64,000 nt of DNA from Phycisphaerae bacterium (GCA_029260235.1 JAJDDP010000045.1:1-64000), one strand, 5' to 3'. Shown: positions 1 through 9,283, numbered from the stretch's first letter. Made by a program: numbers and translations. Notes: generated from the letters alone by a model not told the origin.

Positions 1-2
1 AG

Positions 3-134
3 GTCGAACGAACCATCGCATGGATTCAAAACTACCGCCGCCTCTGCATTCGATGGGAGAAATCGACGAAGCTGTTCCAAGGGTTCCTCCATCTCGGATG
101 CACCATGCTATTGCTCAAACACGTTTTGGGATAG
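3..134 (+). pseudogene. C-terminal end of an IS5-family transposase, cut by the window edge
   Basis: The frame starting at base 3 is open from the window edge and ends in TAG at 132-134. It encodes about 43 residues, opening VERTIAWIQNYRRL and ending in a hydrophobic LHLGCTMLLLKHVLG. This matches the C-terminus of IS5-family DDE transposases, where the catalytic Glu sits in a VERT-type motif followed by RRL and a RWE/RYE segment. The rest of the gene lies left of the window, so it may be intact. Just after the stop, the reverse complement of about 126-139 reads AGAGCCTATCCCAA, which looks like an IS5-type terminal inverted repeat, so the element probably ends near base 140. The call rests on recognising the family pattern. 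Confidence 0.72.
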
Positions 135-206
135 GCTCTAAGCAATCTAGAGCTATCGGTTCTTCTTCAAGGCAGCACCCGCGAGAGCTTTGTTCCCGTC
201 GCTACT

Positions 207-2894
207 TTGATTGCGGGCAGTCAACTCCTCACAGGTCAGCCGGCAATCTATAGTCTTGCGCCATCGGAGGTTGAGCGGGGACCGATCATCTTTTCTAACA
301 CGGAGGTCTTCCCAAATCGCATTGAAGATCTCCTGAAATCTCCGCGAGGCCTGATTGTGAAGGCTGCCAACTTCGATCTCACGGACGAGTTTGGGCGTAA
401 TCTTGCGTTCGTTGAGGCTGAGGTTGTTGCACGAACTGCCAAGCTCACTTTCGATCCCGGTGATGGCACGGTGGAGGTTTACCAGGTAGCTGCGACGGGT
501 GGCCGCGATACTGATTTTGTTGTCGGTGGCGGACTGGTCGGCGGGTACGACGAGGATGGAGTAGCCCTCGGTATTCCATTGGACTTCGCTATGCAGGACA
601 TCTTGGGGTTGACCAAGAATGCATCGGAGACGGACGCGATTATTGCGGGCCCCAACGGAATTGCTGAAAGTACAGCCGCGGGAGATGATGTTCAGCTGAT
701 TCCCACGGCAACTAGCGGTCTCACCGATCGACAGATCATTATCCGGGCTGGTCAGAATGGCATTCTGGATTCCACCAAACAAGGTGATGACCAGGAAGCA
801 ATCACTACAGGCTATGAGACCAGCCTTACATGCGATGAAAACACCGTTCAAGAGATCATTGAGCCGCTTAGCGGCGGCGATCTAGTGGCGAACACGACGG
901 CGCTCGCTGGATCGGATGATTGCCAATTGGTTGAAGTCGGTGAACCGGTTAGCGCGGGCGAGACAATCATTGATGCGGGTAGTGACGGTTTGCTCCAAAC
1001 CGTAGCCAACGGCGACGACGAATTCTCTGGCCCGGGCAACATCTGTGATTCTGACAATGATTGCCAGAGCGGCACATGCGCGGGGCGTGAGGTCCTCGTG
1101 CGATTGGGCAATAGCCAAACTGGGTCGCCAAACAGGTTCTGGTTGATTTTCATGTCGGACAATGCACCGGCTGGAGCTGGTTTTGGCGATGTCTTGCTGC
1201 AACCCGGGGATGCTGTCACGCTTGCCTTTGGCCAGGACATTGATCGAGACGGATTGTTCGCGCGAGAAGAGTTGCTCTACGGATCTTCAGATCGCGCTAA
1301 GGATTCCGATGAAGATGGCATCGGAGACTTCGCAGAGATCCGCGTCGGTTGGAATGTGAAAACATCTGGGAAATCGGACCTACAGGTATATCCTCACCCA
1401 ATCTTGGAAGACTCTGATTTTGATGGCATTGGTGATCTTGTTGAATTGCAGTGCCGCACCGATCCCGCCGCCCGAGATACGGATGAGGATGGACTCTCTG
1501 ATTGCGAGGAATTGGGCTCAATCAACACCAATGGCGAAGTGACGCTCGGCTCATTGAATACAAATGGTGAGTGCATCATCCCGGACGGAGCACTGGCCAT
1601 AGTGTGTCCGAGTTCTGGAGACTTCCTTCCCGATGATCCACCTTCGGTACTTGACCCTCGAAACCCAGATACGGATGGCGACGGACTGCTTGACGGGATT
1701 GAGCCAAACCTCTGCGATGAAGATGATGACACGGATTGCAGCAATCCGCTTGATCCTACGGATGCGGATTCTTTCAAAGACACAGATGACGATGGCCTCA
1801 CTGATGAGCAGGAACAGCTGGGTTGGTTAGTGTCAATTGAACTGTGCGATGTCCCGGGCTGTACGCCCAGCTCCACTTCCTACACTGCATTCCCCGATCC
1901 GACCGAAGGAGATTCCGATTTTGATGGGTTGCCGGATCTTCTGGAGAAAATCTTGGGGACAGATCCTCTGCTAAGCGACACCGATCAGGATGGCATCTTG
2001 GATTATGACGAGTTCGCCGATTTTGCGGCCTACCAAAACCTCAATGAACAGTATTCCGGATTCTTCTTGTTTGGTGCCGCATCCCAACAAATCGATACCG
2101 ATCCAACCTCGCAGGACACCGACGGCGACACCCTCCCCGACAATTTTGAGCGCGTAGATGGCTGGAGGGTGCAGGCGCAAGGAGACACGGAACTCAGGGA
2201 GGTTAATTCGGATCCGCTCTACGAGGATACCGACCTTGATGGGCTCGATGACTACGGGGAATACGAGGAGAAGACGGATCCCACCGACGCAGACACCGAC
2301 GACGATGGAACTGAAGATGGGACCGAGGTCGATGTTGGCTCAGATCCACTGATGCCCGACGTTTCCTTCATGGTTCGCCTGGTCCGCATCCTAGAAGTCA
2401 CCGGAAATGAAGACGGAACCAATGGGAAGAATGAGTGGAAGTTTGAAATCCTAGTTAGACTTCCTTCGATACCGGGAAGCTCCGAGGAAAAGTTGCTCAC
2501 CCCCAATATTCTGGAGTGCCTAAGACCTGGGGCGGGTTCGATCGATGGCAGCTGCTGGAAGACCGACAACGATTTCTTGATCGATCTTCCGGACAGAGGT
2601 GACGAATGCGGAGATGATTCCGAGACCGACCCGAATCAGAAAGATGCATTGGCTACATTTGCACTCGACCTTGGGACACCATTCCTCGTTGAGGGTTTCT
2701 GGAGTGAATCGAAGAATGAAGACTGTGGCGGTGGCGGAGATGGTAGTTGCTTTGGTTCCATTCAGGAAGTGTTCAATGCAGATGATCTCTTGACCGAACC
2801 ATTTATCACACGGGAGTTACAGCCGTTCGGCGGCGGATCCGATTGCAGCGTGATTATCGAGATGGAAATCGTTAGGCTAGATAGCGGTCTCTAG
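207..2894 (+). CDS. Calcium-binding (thrombospondin type 3-like) repeat protein, 5'-truncated
   Basis: This is an 895-residue Asp-rich protein if read from a TTG at 207; the frame is open back to 135, right after the insertion-sequence end. No signal peptide is visible although the protein is of an exported type, so the true N-terminus was probably removed by the IS5-type insertion. Residues about 1-340 form a non-repetitive region with two copies of a GxDGxLxTxxxGDD-like motif and one Cys-rich stretch (CDSDNDCQSGTC). Residues about 345-720 carry many DxDxDGxxD loops typical of TSP3/EF-hand-like calcium sites, for example DSDFDGIGD and DTDEDGLSD. A C-terminal beta-rich domain of about 170 residues follows. 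The next gene starts 8 bases downstream and has the same repeat style, suggesting co-transcription. Start and completeness are uncertain. Confidence 0.75.
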   Translation: MIAGSQLLTGQPAIYSLAPSEVERGPIIFSNTEVFPNRIEDLLKSPRGLIVKAANFDLTDEFGRNLAFVEAEVVARTAKLTFDPGDGTVEVYQVAATGGRDTDFVVGGGLVGGYDEDGVALGIPLDFAMQDILGLTKNASETDAIIAGPNGIAESTAAGDDVQLIPTATSGLTDRQIIIRAGQNGILDSTKQGDDQEAITTGYETSLTCDENTVQEIIEPLSGGDLVANTTALAGSDDCQLVEVGEPVSAGETIIDAGSDGLLQTVANGDDEFSGPGNICDSDNDCQSGTCAGREVLVRLGNSQTGSPNRFWLIFMSDNAPAGAGFGDVLLQPGDAVTLAFGQDIDRDGLFAREELLYGSSDRAKDSDEDGIGDFAEIRVGWNVKTSGKSDLQVYPHPILEDSDFDGIGDLVELQCRTDPAARDTDEDGLSDCEELGSINTNGEVTLGSLNTNGECIIPDGALAIVCPSSGDFLPDDPPSVLDPRNPDTDGDGLLDGIEPNLCDEDDDTDCSNPLDPTDADSFKDTDDDGLTDEQEQLGWLVSIELCDVPGCTPSSTSYTAFPDPTEGDSDFDGLPDLLEKILGTDPLLSDTDQDGILDYDEFADFAAYQNLNEQYSGFFLFGAASQQIDTDPTSQDTDGDTLPDNFERVDGWRVQAQGDTELREVNSDPLYEDTDLDGLDDYGEYEEKTDPTDADTDDDGTEDGTEVDVGSDPLMPDVSFMVRLVRILEVTGNEDGTNGKNEWKFEILVRLPSIPGSSEEKLLTPNILECLRPGAGSIDGSCWKTDNDFLIDLPDRGDECGDDSETDPNQKDALATFALDLGTPFLVEGFWSESKNEDCGGGGDGSCFGSIQEVFNADDLLTEPFITRELQPFGGGSDCSVIIEMEIVRLDSGL

Positions 2895-2902
2895 AAATCA
2901 AC

Positions 2903-4585
2903 ATGATTTACCGAAAATGCACGCTTATAGCCGCAGTTGCAGCTGGCATCTTCGTTGCCGCCTGTGATGCCCCCTCCGCACCTGTACCCACCTCCCGCAG
3001 TTCGATGCGAGGAACGGCCGAGGCTGGGAATGGCGCGGAGAATTCAAGCACAGGGTTGAGCGTTACGGATTCACCCGGTTCAGCCGAAGAGAACTCTGTC
3101 CAGGGCAGCGATTCTTCGCCAGAGGTGACCGCATGCCTGATGATCTCAGCCGAGAAATGTCAAAATTTGACACCTGATCAATGCATGGCTGTGCGCGGCG
3201 TTGTGCTCGATATGCAAACAGATTGCGAAGCCCTGAACGCCATCCATGGTGATGTTGTGGCTGCGCTTCTAAGCGATAGCGATGATGACGGCCTGTCAGA
3301 TCTCGACGAATGGCTTGCTGGATCAGACCCCAATGACAACACTGATGGACCCGACATCGATGGCGATGGCGTCCATAACAGCCAAGACTCCGATGTGGAT
3401 GGCGATGGTATCGCTAACGCTCGTGATCGAGATGTAGATGGTGATGGCCTATTCAATTCTCTCGATGCCGACATGGACGCCGATGGCTTAGACAATCTAA
3501 TCGACTTAGACGACGACGGTGATGGTGTACCTGATGACATCGACAATGATGCCGATGGAGATGGCGAGCCCGACGAGCGAGAAGGGGCTAATTCGGATGG
3601 TCAAGAGTTGCCCATGTGCGAGGAGGATGAAGGGGCAGCCACCGATGAGGATGGTGATGACTCAGGGGGTGATGAAAACACGGCGGTTGAATCTCGCACT
3701 AATGACGCCGAAACGACATTAGCTGCTGATCGCGGCTCCGAAGCGGCTTCCCACACATCGAGCCTCCGCGCGGGGTTTTCCGGGGTGCGACAGTCCAGTG
3801 AGGATGGCGATGATCAGATTGGTGACCAAGGCCAAGACAGCGAGAGTAGTGGGGCGGGGGGACATCCTGTAGTCGCTACTCAGGAGGACGAAGATGGCGA
3901 CGGCGTAATAGATTGCCAAGATGAAGATGTCGATGGCGATGGCGTCAGCAATGCGCAGGATCCGGACGTTGATGGCGATGGCGTGCCCAACGGCGATGAT
4001 CCGGACGTTGACGGCGACGGAGTAGACAACGAAGAAGACAATGATATCGATGGCGATGGCCACATCAACATCGAGGATGGCGACGATGACGGCGATGGGA
4101 TTCCCGATCATGAAGATGAGGATGACAACGCAAACGGTATCCCCGACGATGAAGAGGACGAATTCATCATACCCCCCGGGTTCTTTGATACAGACGGCGA
4201 CGGAATCCCCAATAGAGAGGATCCCGATGTGGATGGCGATGGCACGCCCAACGAGCAAGACAATGATATTGACGGAGACGGGCAAGACAACTCTATCGAT
4301 GAAGATGATGACGGGGATGGCGTGCCCGACTCGCAGGATGATGACGACAATGCGAACGGCACGCCCGATGACGAGGAGGACGACTTCATTCCACCGCCAA
4401 GTCTTTTTGACGACCTAGATGGTGACGGAATCCCCGATGAACTCGATGATGACCAGGATGGTGACGGGATTCCTAATGAAATCGACGATGACGATGACAA
4501 CGACGGCACGCCGGACGATGAAGACGACGATGACAACAACAATGGCACCCCCGACGACGAAGAGGTTTCCGCCGAAGATACTTAG
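2903..4585 (+). CDS. Asp-rich repeat lipoprotein
   Basis: This is a 560-residue protein. It begins MIYRKCTLIAAVAAGIFVAA followed by Cys21, a lipoprotein signal peptide with a VAAC lipobox, so it is probably membrane-anchored and exposed outside the cytoplasm. Residues about 120-220 and 320-555 are almost entirely DGDGxxNxxDxDxD repeats, like TSP3 calcium loops. Between them is a Ser/Glu/Gly-rich spacer. Within the second block a longer unit containing DDNANGxPDDEED recurs three times in diverged form, showing internal duplication. The ATG at 2903 is 8 bases after the stop of the preceding Asp-rich gene, so the two are likely one operon. Function is not known; calcium-stabilised surface adhesion or spacing is an inference. 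Confidence 0.8.
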   Translation: MIYRKCTLIAAVAAGIFVAACDAPSAPVPTSRSSMRGTAEAGNGAENSSTGLSVTDSPGSAEENSVQGSDSSPEVTACLMISAEKCQNLTPDQCMAVRGVVLDMQTDCEALNAIHGDVVAALLSDSDDDGLSDLDEWLAGSDPNDNTDGPDIDGDGVHNSQDSDVDGDGIANARDRDVDGDGLFNSLDADMDADGLDNLIDLDDDGDGVPDDIDNDADGDGEPDEREGANSDGQELPMCEEDEGAATDEDGDDSGGDENTAVESRTNDAETTLAADRGSEAASHTSSLRAGFSGVRQSSEDGDDQIGDQGQDSESSGAGGHPVVATQEDEDGDGVIDCQDEDVDGDGVSNAQDPDVDGDGVPNGDDPDVDGDGVDNEEDNDIDGDGHINIEDGDDDGDGIPDHEDEDDNANGIPDDEEDEFIIPPGFFDTDGDGIPNREDPDVDGDGTPNEQDNDIDGDGQDNSIDEDDDGDGVPDSQDDDDNANGTPDDEEDDFIPPPSLFDDLDGDGIPDELDDDQDGDGIPNEIDDDDDNDGTPDDEDDDDNNNGTPDDEEVSAEDT

Positions 4586-4881
4586 GTCCGCAATTCAAGG
4601 AGTAGATGCCCTCCCTGGTTCACCAAATGCGTAAGTCAGTTCATCAACGGCAGCTTTTGGCCCGAACTCACTCTGGATACCGGTGGTCATTACCCTGGGT
4701 CCTTCTGTGACCTCCAGGTATTGCACCCTGTTCGCCATCACCCACGGGGCACTTTGGCTTGTCTCGGCAAGTAGAAACTCCTTCAATCCGAGCAGTCATT
4801 CCAACGCAGCCCAATCGGTCAATTCGCGGCGTCATGGAAGGACCGGGCAAACAGGCTGATTGTCATCGGGCGGGCAAAACC
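4586..4881. other. Intergenic stretch, nothing recognised
   Basis: About 300 bases lie between the Asp-rich lipoprotein and the probable end of the ISL3-type element. Only short open frames without family resemblance were seen. No clear terminator with a T-run, RNA gene or repeat was found. Confidence 0.5.
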
Positions 4882-6277
4882 GGTTCTCCCGCACTCTTGG
4901 TGAATATCCCTGTTCGATGGCGTGGAATCGTGAGCCTCGCGCGCTGGCCCCTCTCGGTTATCGCGCGGATCACTTGATGCATATGTTCTTCGTGTCAACC
5001 GCGTGTCATGACGCTTCTCCAGAGAAAGCGACCTGAGACTACTCCGCATACAGGACGCGTTGCCGGAGTAGATCGAAGTTTGCCCGACCATACATTTGGC
5101 GTTTGATCAGTTTCAGGCGATTCACTTGCCCTTCCAACTGTCCATTGCTCCAGGGAGTCGTCAGCCCGGCGTCCACTGCATCGAAGTCAGATTTCAAGCT
5201 AGTTGCGAACGCTCTGAGCTCGCGAGGTACGGCGGCGTCCCATGCATGCTGTATCCACGAATCCAGAGTGTCGGATCCCTCTCGATGAACCATCGCCACA
5301 AAATCACCGGCCAATCGGGCGGCCACACGGATGTCAGGCCATCGTCCCAGTAGGGAATCGACGAATGCTCGATCCCGATCATTCAGCTCACTTGGCTTTT
5401 TGAGAAGCAACCAAGCTGCGCGCCGGGCTGACGGTGGTGATACCTTGGGCGATCGGGGCGAAGAGTCTTTGGAATCGCGATCCCAGTGCGCCACGCGGCG
5501 GCGAACACTGCAATAGGATCCCGCAAACCCCATGGCCTGCAACTCCCGCGCAAGCTGGGCAGCATTATGGCAACCCTCTTTCCAGCGTTTTTCCAAGTAG
5601 TCGGTGAATCGATCGGTCTTGCTGGCATACTTGCGTCTTGGGCGCTCCGGGAACTCCCCCGCCCGAATGTACCTAGCCACAGTTTCCCGATGGATGCTCA
5701 AACGCCCGGCGATTTCGCGGTGGGACATTCCTTGGTGATGCAACTCAATCACATCCTCGTAGCGTTCAAGCCGCCGTTTTCTCGGAACGTCGCTCTGCGT
5801 CGGGCGGCCAGGTAACCGGCAGGTCCGGCGACGGTTCGGCATCTCCACATCGCACGTCTTCGTGGGTGGACTGCGGCTGGAGGCATCCCGCATGGCCAAT
5901 GTCATTTGTGGATATCGGTGATCCAACATTCTGACCAGCGCTTGCCGTAGGTTCTGCATCAGATGAAACCGGTCGGCCACCTGGATCGCTTGCGGCGCAC
6001 CCTTTGAAGCACCTTCGGCGTAGCAGTGGGCGCGATCTCGGGTGATGACTTCGACTTCTGGATGTTTGCGTAACCACGCAGCCAGTGTGCCTGGTTCACG
6101 ATCATTCAGCACGTCGATGGGCCGATGTTGTTCAAGATCGCAAAGCAGCGTTCCATATCGCCGCCCTTTGCGCACAGCCCAATCGTCAACTCCGAGTATC
6201 CGCAAGGTTGATGGCACGGGAATGCGTGTTTGTCGAATCGTTCGCAACAGCGTATCAGCGCTTCGGGTGACTGTCAC
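4882..6277 (-). mobile_element. Truncated ISL3-family insertion sequence
   Basis: The transposase fragment at 5039-6277 identifies the family. The left side has GGTTCTCCCGCACTCTTGG at 4882-4900, which resembles the terminal inverted repeats of ISL3 elements (GGnTCTnCCG...). The partner repeat is not found to the right of 6277, where an unrelated pentapeptide-repeat gene ends 90 bases further on. The element has therefore lost its transposase 5' side. The left boundary is an inference from the repeat-like sequence; no target duplication could be identified. Confidence 0.5.
5039..6277 (-). pseudogene. ISL3-family transposase lacking its N-terminal zinc-finger region
   Basis: The open frame gives 412 residues. 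The DDE core is visible: first Asp in LRILGVDDWAVRKGRRYGTL, second in VITRDRAHCYAEG followed by QVADRFHLMQNLRQAL, and the Glu in WSNGQLEGQVNRLKLIKRQMYG near the C-terminus. An inserted helix-turn-helix region (YEDVIELHHQGMSHREIAGR) lies between them, as in long ISL3 transposases. Family members carry about 130 further N-terminal residues with a Cys-rich zinc finger. Here the homology stops at TRSADTLLRTIRQT, and an in-frame TAG sits just upstream at 6278-6280. The gene is therefore probably dead, although the catalytic triad is intact. Confidence 0.8.
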
Positions 6278-6366
6278 CTACGCGCGAACCGGTTGGAAGC
6301 GCTGTTGCAGGCGGGCGGGTAGGAGTTGTTCTTTGGCAAGTGAATAGCGGCTGGAGGGCCTGCGAA

Positions 6367-7488
6367 TTAAGCAAAAGGCCACACTTCGTACACACACGCG
6401 ATGCGAATCACGTACCAGCAGCGATCGGCCAGCACATACAACACTATGAGTCCACCAACCGAGTAGCAAGTGAAGCTAATGATTCTCCAAACAGGGTACC
6501 TCCACGCGAGCGGCCAGTAGTGCAACAAGGGCCGATTGTTCTGGAAACACCATTGATGGCGGCTGAATTCCTTGACAACCGAAGGGCAGGCAACAAGGTA
6601 CACTGTTGATGCTAAAGCCAACAATACCGACGCGAAGAAGAGCCAAAACCATATGGACGGCGGCATGATTGTTGGCAAACCGGTCCAGATTGTATCCGCT
6701 GCCGCAATGATTGGTTGAACATCGCTATTCGGTGTTGTCGTACTAGCTAGGTTTGATTCCTGCACGCGACCGGCCCATTCTTTCGCCAAAGCTACCTTCC
6801 CGTTGTAGAAATGAATCCCCATGAACACCACAGGCATAATGAACAGAAACGAGTAAGAGAAGCTGAAGAACGGTAGTTTGCCAAAGCCTCTAATGTTTCC
6901 CCAGCCTAGCCATTCCTGCATGAAGCCGAGCTGGCATCTGTCAAAATTCTTCGCTCGCCCGCCACCAATCTGAATTATTGTGTGATGCAAGTTTTTCGCC
7001 TTGTGGGCGTTCTTGACATTTTCCCAATCCGACTCACTGACATCGGCTTCATACCAATTTGAGCCTGCCAGATCGGTGTTATCTAGGCGAATCCTGTTCA
7101 TGGGCATCCCAGACAGATCAACTCCTCTTAGAGAGGAATCCCAGAATTTCGCCGAATCCATAGTGACGCTTACAAGGGTGGCGTCGTCAAAATGTGTCCG
7201 ACGAAGTTTGGCTTGTCCGAAGCTGACACTGCTGAGCGTCGAACCCTTGAAATCGCAATCCTCAAACGTTGCTCCATTGAGATTGCAGTGCTTCATTTCT
7301 TTGAATATCACTTTGCTGAATGTTGCGCCCTGTGCTTGGACGCGACTCAGCTTGTAGTCCGTGAAGTCAAGGCCTTTGATTGTTGCACCATCGAGCACAA
7401 GTTGCTGTTCTGGATTGGCTGCTCTCCACTGATTGTACGATTCAGGGCCATCCAGAATGATTCTGAGGTGTTGCCGGTTGGTGCCCAC
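6367..7488 (-). CDS. Pentapeptide-repeat membrane protein
   Basis: This 373-residue protein carries, at residues about 30-160, loose pentapeptide repeats of the A(D/N/T)(L/F)xx kind (GATFEDCDFKGSTLSSVSF, then NTDLAGSNWYEADVSESDW), which fold as a right-handed quadrilateral beta helix. The C-terminal half has three likely membrane segments, around residues 212-232 (FSFSYSFLFIMPVVFMGIHF), 288-308 and 342-362. The combination suggests a cytoplasmic beta helix tethered to the inner membrane. The role is unknown. The ISL3 remnant lies immediately downstream. The upstream neighbour on the same strand is a small unrelated gene. Confidence 0.75.
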   Translation of the reverse strand: MGTNRQHLRIILDGPESYNQWRAANPEQQLVLDGATIKGLDFTDYKLSRVQAQGATFSKVIFKEMKHCNLNGATFEDCDFKGSTLSSVSFGQAKLRRTHFDDATLVSVTMDSAKFWDSSLRGVDLSGMPMNRIRLDNTDLAGSNWYEADVSESDWENVKNAHKAKNLHHTIIQIGGGRAKNFDRCQLGFMQEWLGWGNIRGFGKLPFFSFSYSFLFIMPVVFMGIHFYNGKVALAKEWAGRVQESNLASTTTPNSDVQPIIAAADTIWTGLPTIMPPSIWFWLFFASVLLALASTVYLVACPSVVKEFSRHQWCFQNNRPLLHYWPLAWRYPVWRIISFTCYSVGGLIVLYVLADRCWYVIRIACVYEVWPFA

Positions 7489-7506
7489 TAGAGATTCTCC
7501 ACGAAG

Positions 7507-7704
7507 TTACCCATCACCCAACTCAACCCCAACCTGCCCAGCCAATTCGCAGACGGCACCGTAGAGGTTACCCCCGCGCACCATGAACCGCTCGCCGTTT
7601 TCAAGATGCACCGCGACGACAACCGCCCGGCCAAGCGTGACGGCGTAGCCCCGCTGGCTAATCAAATCGATGACGGATTGGGTTGTGGGGCAGAGTTCGC
7701 TCAT
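7507..7704 (-). CDS. Small conserved planctomycete-type protein
   Basis: This encodes 65 residues with a balanced composition and a clear domain-like pattern: an N-terminal helix (SVIDLISQRGYAVTLGR), a beta segment ending in NGERFMVRG, then NLYGAVCELAGQVGVELGDG. Small proteins of this layout are common in Planctomycetota, often near recombinases or phage-like genes, but no function is known to me. The start at 7704 has no obvious Shine-Dalgarno sequence. It ends 18 bases before the start of the pentapeptide-repeat gene, so the two may be co-transcribed. Confidence 0.55.
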   Translation of the reverse strand: MSELCPTTQSVIDLISQRGYAVTLGRAVVVAVHLENGERFMVRGGNLYGAVCELAGQVGVELGDG

Positions 7705-7732
7705 CAGGGAGACGCCTGAAGAGGCGGATGGA

Positions 7733-8737
7733 CTACGCTCGACGCTTCCTCTTCAGCAACGCCAGTCCACCAAGCGAAAGCAACATGAGACTTGACGGTT
7801 CTGGGACATCGGAGGCTATGCGGAACCCGATGTTGATCCCTTCGTGGTCTCGGCCACTGCCGAAACGGGCAGAGGACGCGAGAAAACTGATGCTATTGGG
7901 GTACGATCCACCACGAACTCCGCGATCAGAGCCGACTCCGTAGTCGCCATTCTTGAACGCGCTCTCTGTCCATTCAAAAATGTTCCCGATCATGTCGAAT
8001 GTGCCGTTGAGTTCCTCACTACCGCTGCCAACATCCCAAGGCCCGGGAGGGTCGGTTGCGTAGCCGCCCTTGAAATAGTTCCACCCCGCGCCGCTGATCC
8101 CGTCACCCTGATGCAGCGACTCAGCGGGTTGCGTGGCATAGGTCTGCAACATCGCGCCGTTCCAGTAGCCAACCTTGACCCACTCGTCCTCAGTTGGGAG
8201 GTAGTAGAACGCATCCTTGTGGCGGTAGAAGTTCTCCCCGTTGTCCGCCTCGGCTGCGGTCCAAGTGTCGAGAGTGTAATCGCTCTGGCCCTGCGTGCCT
8301 GTGAACTTGTACGCCACTGAATGCCCCGTGCTCGTGTTCAACCAGTTGACGAACTGGGCTGTTTCAAGCCAACTCACCTGGTTTGTTGGCACGTTAGTAC
8401 CCGTCCAGTAAGGGGCACTGAGATACGCAGTCCCCGGGGTGCCCGTCACCGGCACGCCTAGGCTGTTCTCAAACCTGCCCCACTGATCGTTCGTGATCTC
8501 CAAGGTGCCTATGCGGTAGTCGTTTCCGGGATCAGTAAAGGTCTTGTGGCCCCAGTCGCCCGGCGAGTACTGGCTGATATTTGTCCCATTGGCGCTGCTG
8601 GCATCTCCTGAGATTGGAACAAAGTCGATGTTGAATTGATTCGCACCCGTGCCGAACATGTCCGCCCGCACCCCAGAGACGCAGGCTGAACCCATTGCGA
8701 CTGCTGCCATTAGTCTTGCGATGTTCCACACAGCCAT
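7733..8737 (-). CDS. Exported formylglycine-generating-enzyme-like (SUMF1) protein with PEP-CTERM tail
   Basis: Starting at the ATG at 8737, directly preceded by GGGAGG, the product is about 334 residues with a signal peptide (MAVWNIARLMAAVAMGSACV). The middle is an FGE-sulfatase/C-type-lectin-like fold with its usual landmarks: YRIGTLEITNDQW near the start, QVSWLETAQFVNWLN, YYLPTEDEWVKVGYWNG, FDMIGNIFEWTES, RGVRGGSYPNS and a final IGFRIASD. The catalytic Cys pair of true FGE is not evident, so it is probably a non-enzymatic or divergent member. The C-terminus VPEPSSLMLLSLGGLALLKR plus basic residues is a PEP-CTERM exosortase signal, implying sorting to the cell surface. A longer start at 8806 is possible but less likely. 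Confidence 0.85.
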   Translation of the reverse strand: MAVWNIARLMAAVAMGSACVSGVRADMFGTGANQFNIDFVPISGDASSANGTNISQYSPGDWGHKTFTDPGNDYRIGTLEITNDQWGRFENSLGVPVTGTPGTAYLSAPYWTGTNVPTNQVSWLETAQFVNWLNTSTGHSVAYKFTGTQGQSDYTLDTWTAAEADNGENFYRHKDAFYYLPTEDEWVKVGYWNGAMLQTYATQPAESLHQGDGISGAGWNYFKGGYATDPPGPWDVGSGSEELNGTFDMIGNIFEWTESAFKNGDYGVGSDRGVRGGSYPNSISFLASSARFGSGRDHEGINIGFRIASDVPEPSSLMLLSLGGLALLKRKRRA

Positions 8738-8851
8738 CCTCCCTCTCTTAACAGAATGGAGACACCCTGGCTGGCCATTAGGCGCGCCAAGAAAACATCC
8801 AGTCATTCAATGGTGGGTGCTCTCTCTCTCCGCCACTGCGACTCGACTTCT

Positions 8852-9283
8852 TCAGTCCATAATATCGTTCGACCCCTGCGAATACAAGGGCTGTCTCGCC
8901 TCCCCACATTCAGAACAAACACCCGAGACGTTGCCTGTCAGGTCGTAGCCGCAATGAATGCACCAGCCTCGCTTGCGGCGGCGGTAGCGTCGTAGCGGGC
9001 CACGGGCAATACTGAAAATGGGATAGGCGGCGAACAGCGTGAAGGGTAGCCAAGCAGGTATTTCGATGTACCAGCGGGTACCGAGAAAGCTCCTTCTCTC
9101 GATTTGTAGCCGCCCGAAGCTCCACCTGAAATTTGGTGATTGCTTCGGTCGTTCGGGGAACTGTATTAAGACGCAGCCATGATAGACTCCGAGGTAGCAG
9201 GCCTGTCCAACCGGGGACTTACCAAATCCCAGCAAATACCGATGTCGATGTTCCAGCCGTTGGACGTAGCTCACCACCCACAA
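8852..9283 (-). CDS. Membrane protein with C-terminal CGYDLTGN zinc ribbon, N-terminus decayed
   Basis: The 143 residues contain a hydrophobic segment (PAWLPFTLFAAYPIFSIARG), a basic stretch (PLRRYRRRKRG) and a zinc ribbon with two Cys pairs, CIHCGYDLTGN and CSECGE. This layout is typical of a large planctomycete family that normally starts with an N-terminal membrane helix. Translating further upstream in the same frame gives YSTFATCVTGGLWVVSYV, which matches that missing helix, but a TAG at 9317-9319 lies just before it. The TTG start at 9283 is therefore probably a remnant start, and the gene may be a recent pseudogene. Two paralogs lie at 41.0-41.9 kb. Family function is unknown. Confidence 0.65.
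   Translation of the reverse strand: MWVVSYVQRLEHRHRYLLGFGKSPVGQACYLGVYHGCVLIQFPERPKQSPNFRWSFGRLQIERRSFLGTRWYIEIPAWLPFTLFAAYPIFSIARGPLRRYRRRKRGWCIHCGYDLTGNVSGVCSECGEARQPLYSQGSNDIMD

Noticed and set aside
153-851. 232-codon minus-strand frame at the window start
   Set aside because: Antisense to the well-supported calcium-repeat gene, and no domain pattern is seen.
3719-4285. 188-codon minus-strand frame of alternating Ile/Val residues
   Set aside because: It is the antisense of the GAT/GAC-rich repeat region; the regular pattern is a mirror of the DGDG repeats, not a membrane protein. The same holds for the Ser/Pro-rich frames there and for the frames at 30573-32742.
3280-4570. CRISPR-like periodic repeats
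   Set aside because: Repeats are codon-phased, diverged and encode DGDG loops; there are no unique spacers of constant length and no cas genes in the window.
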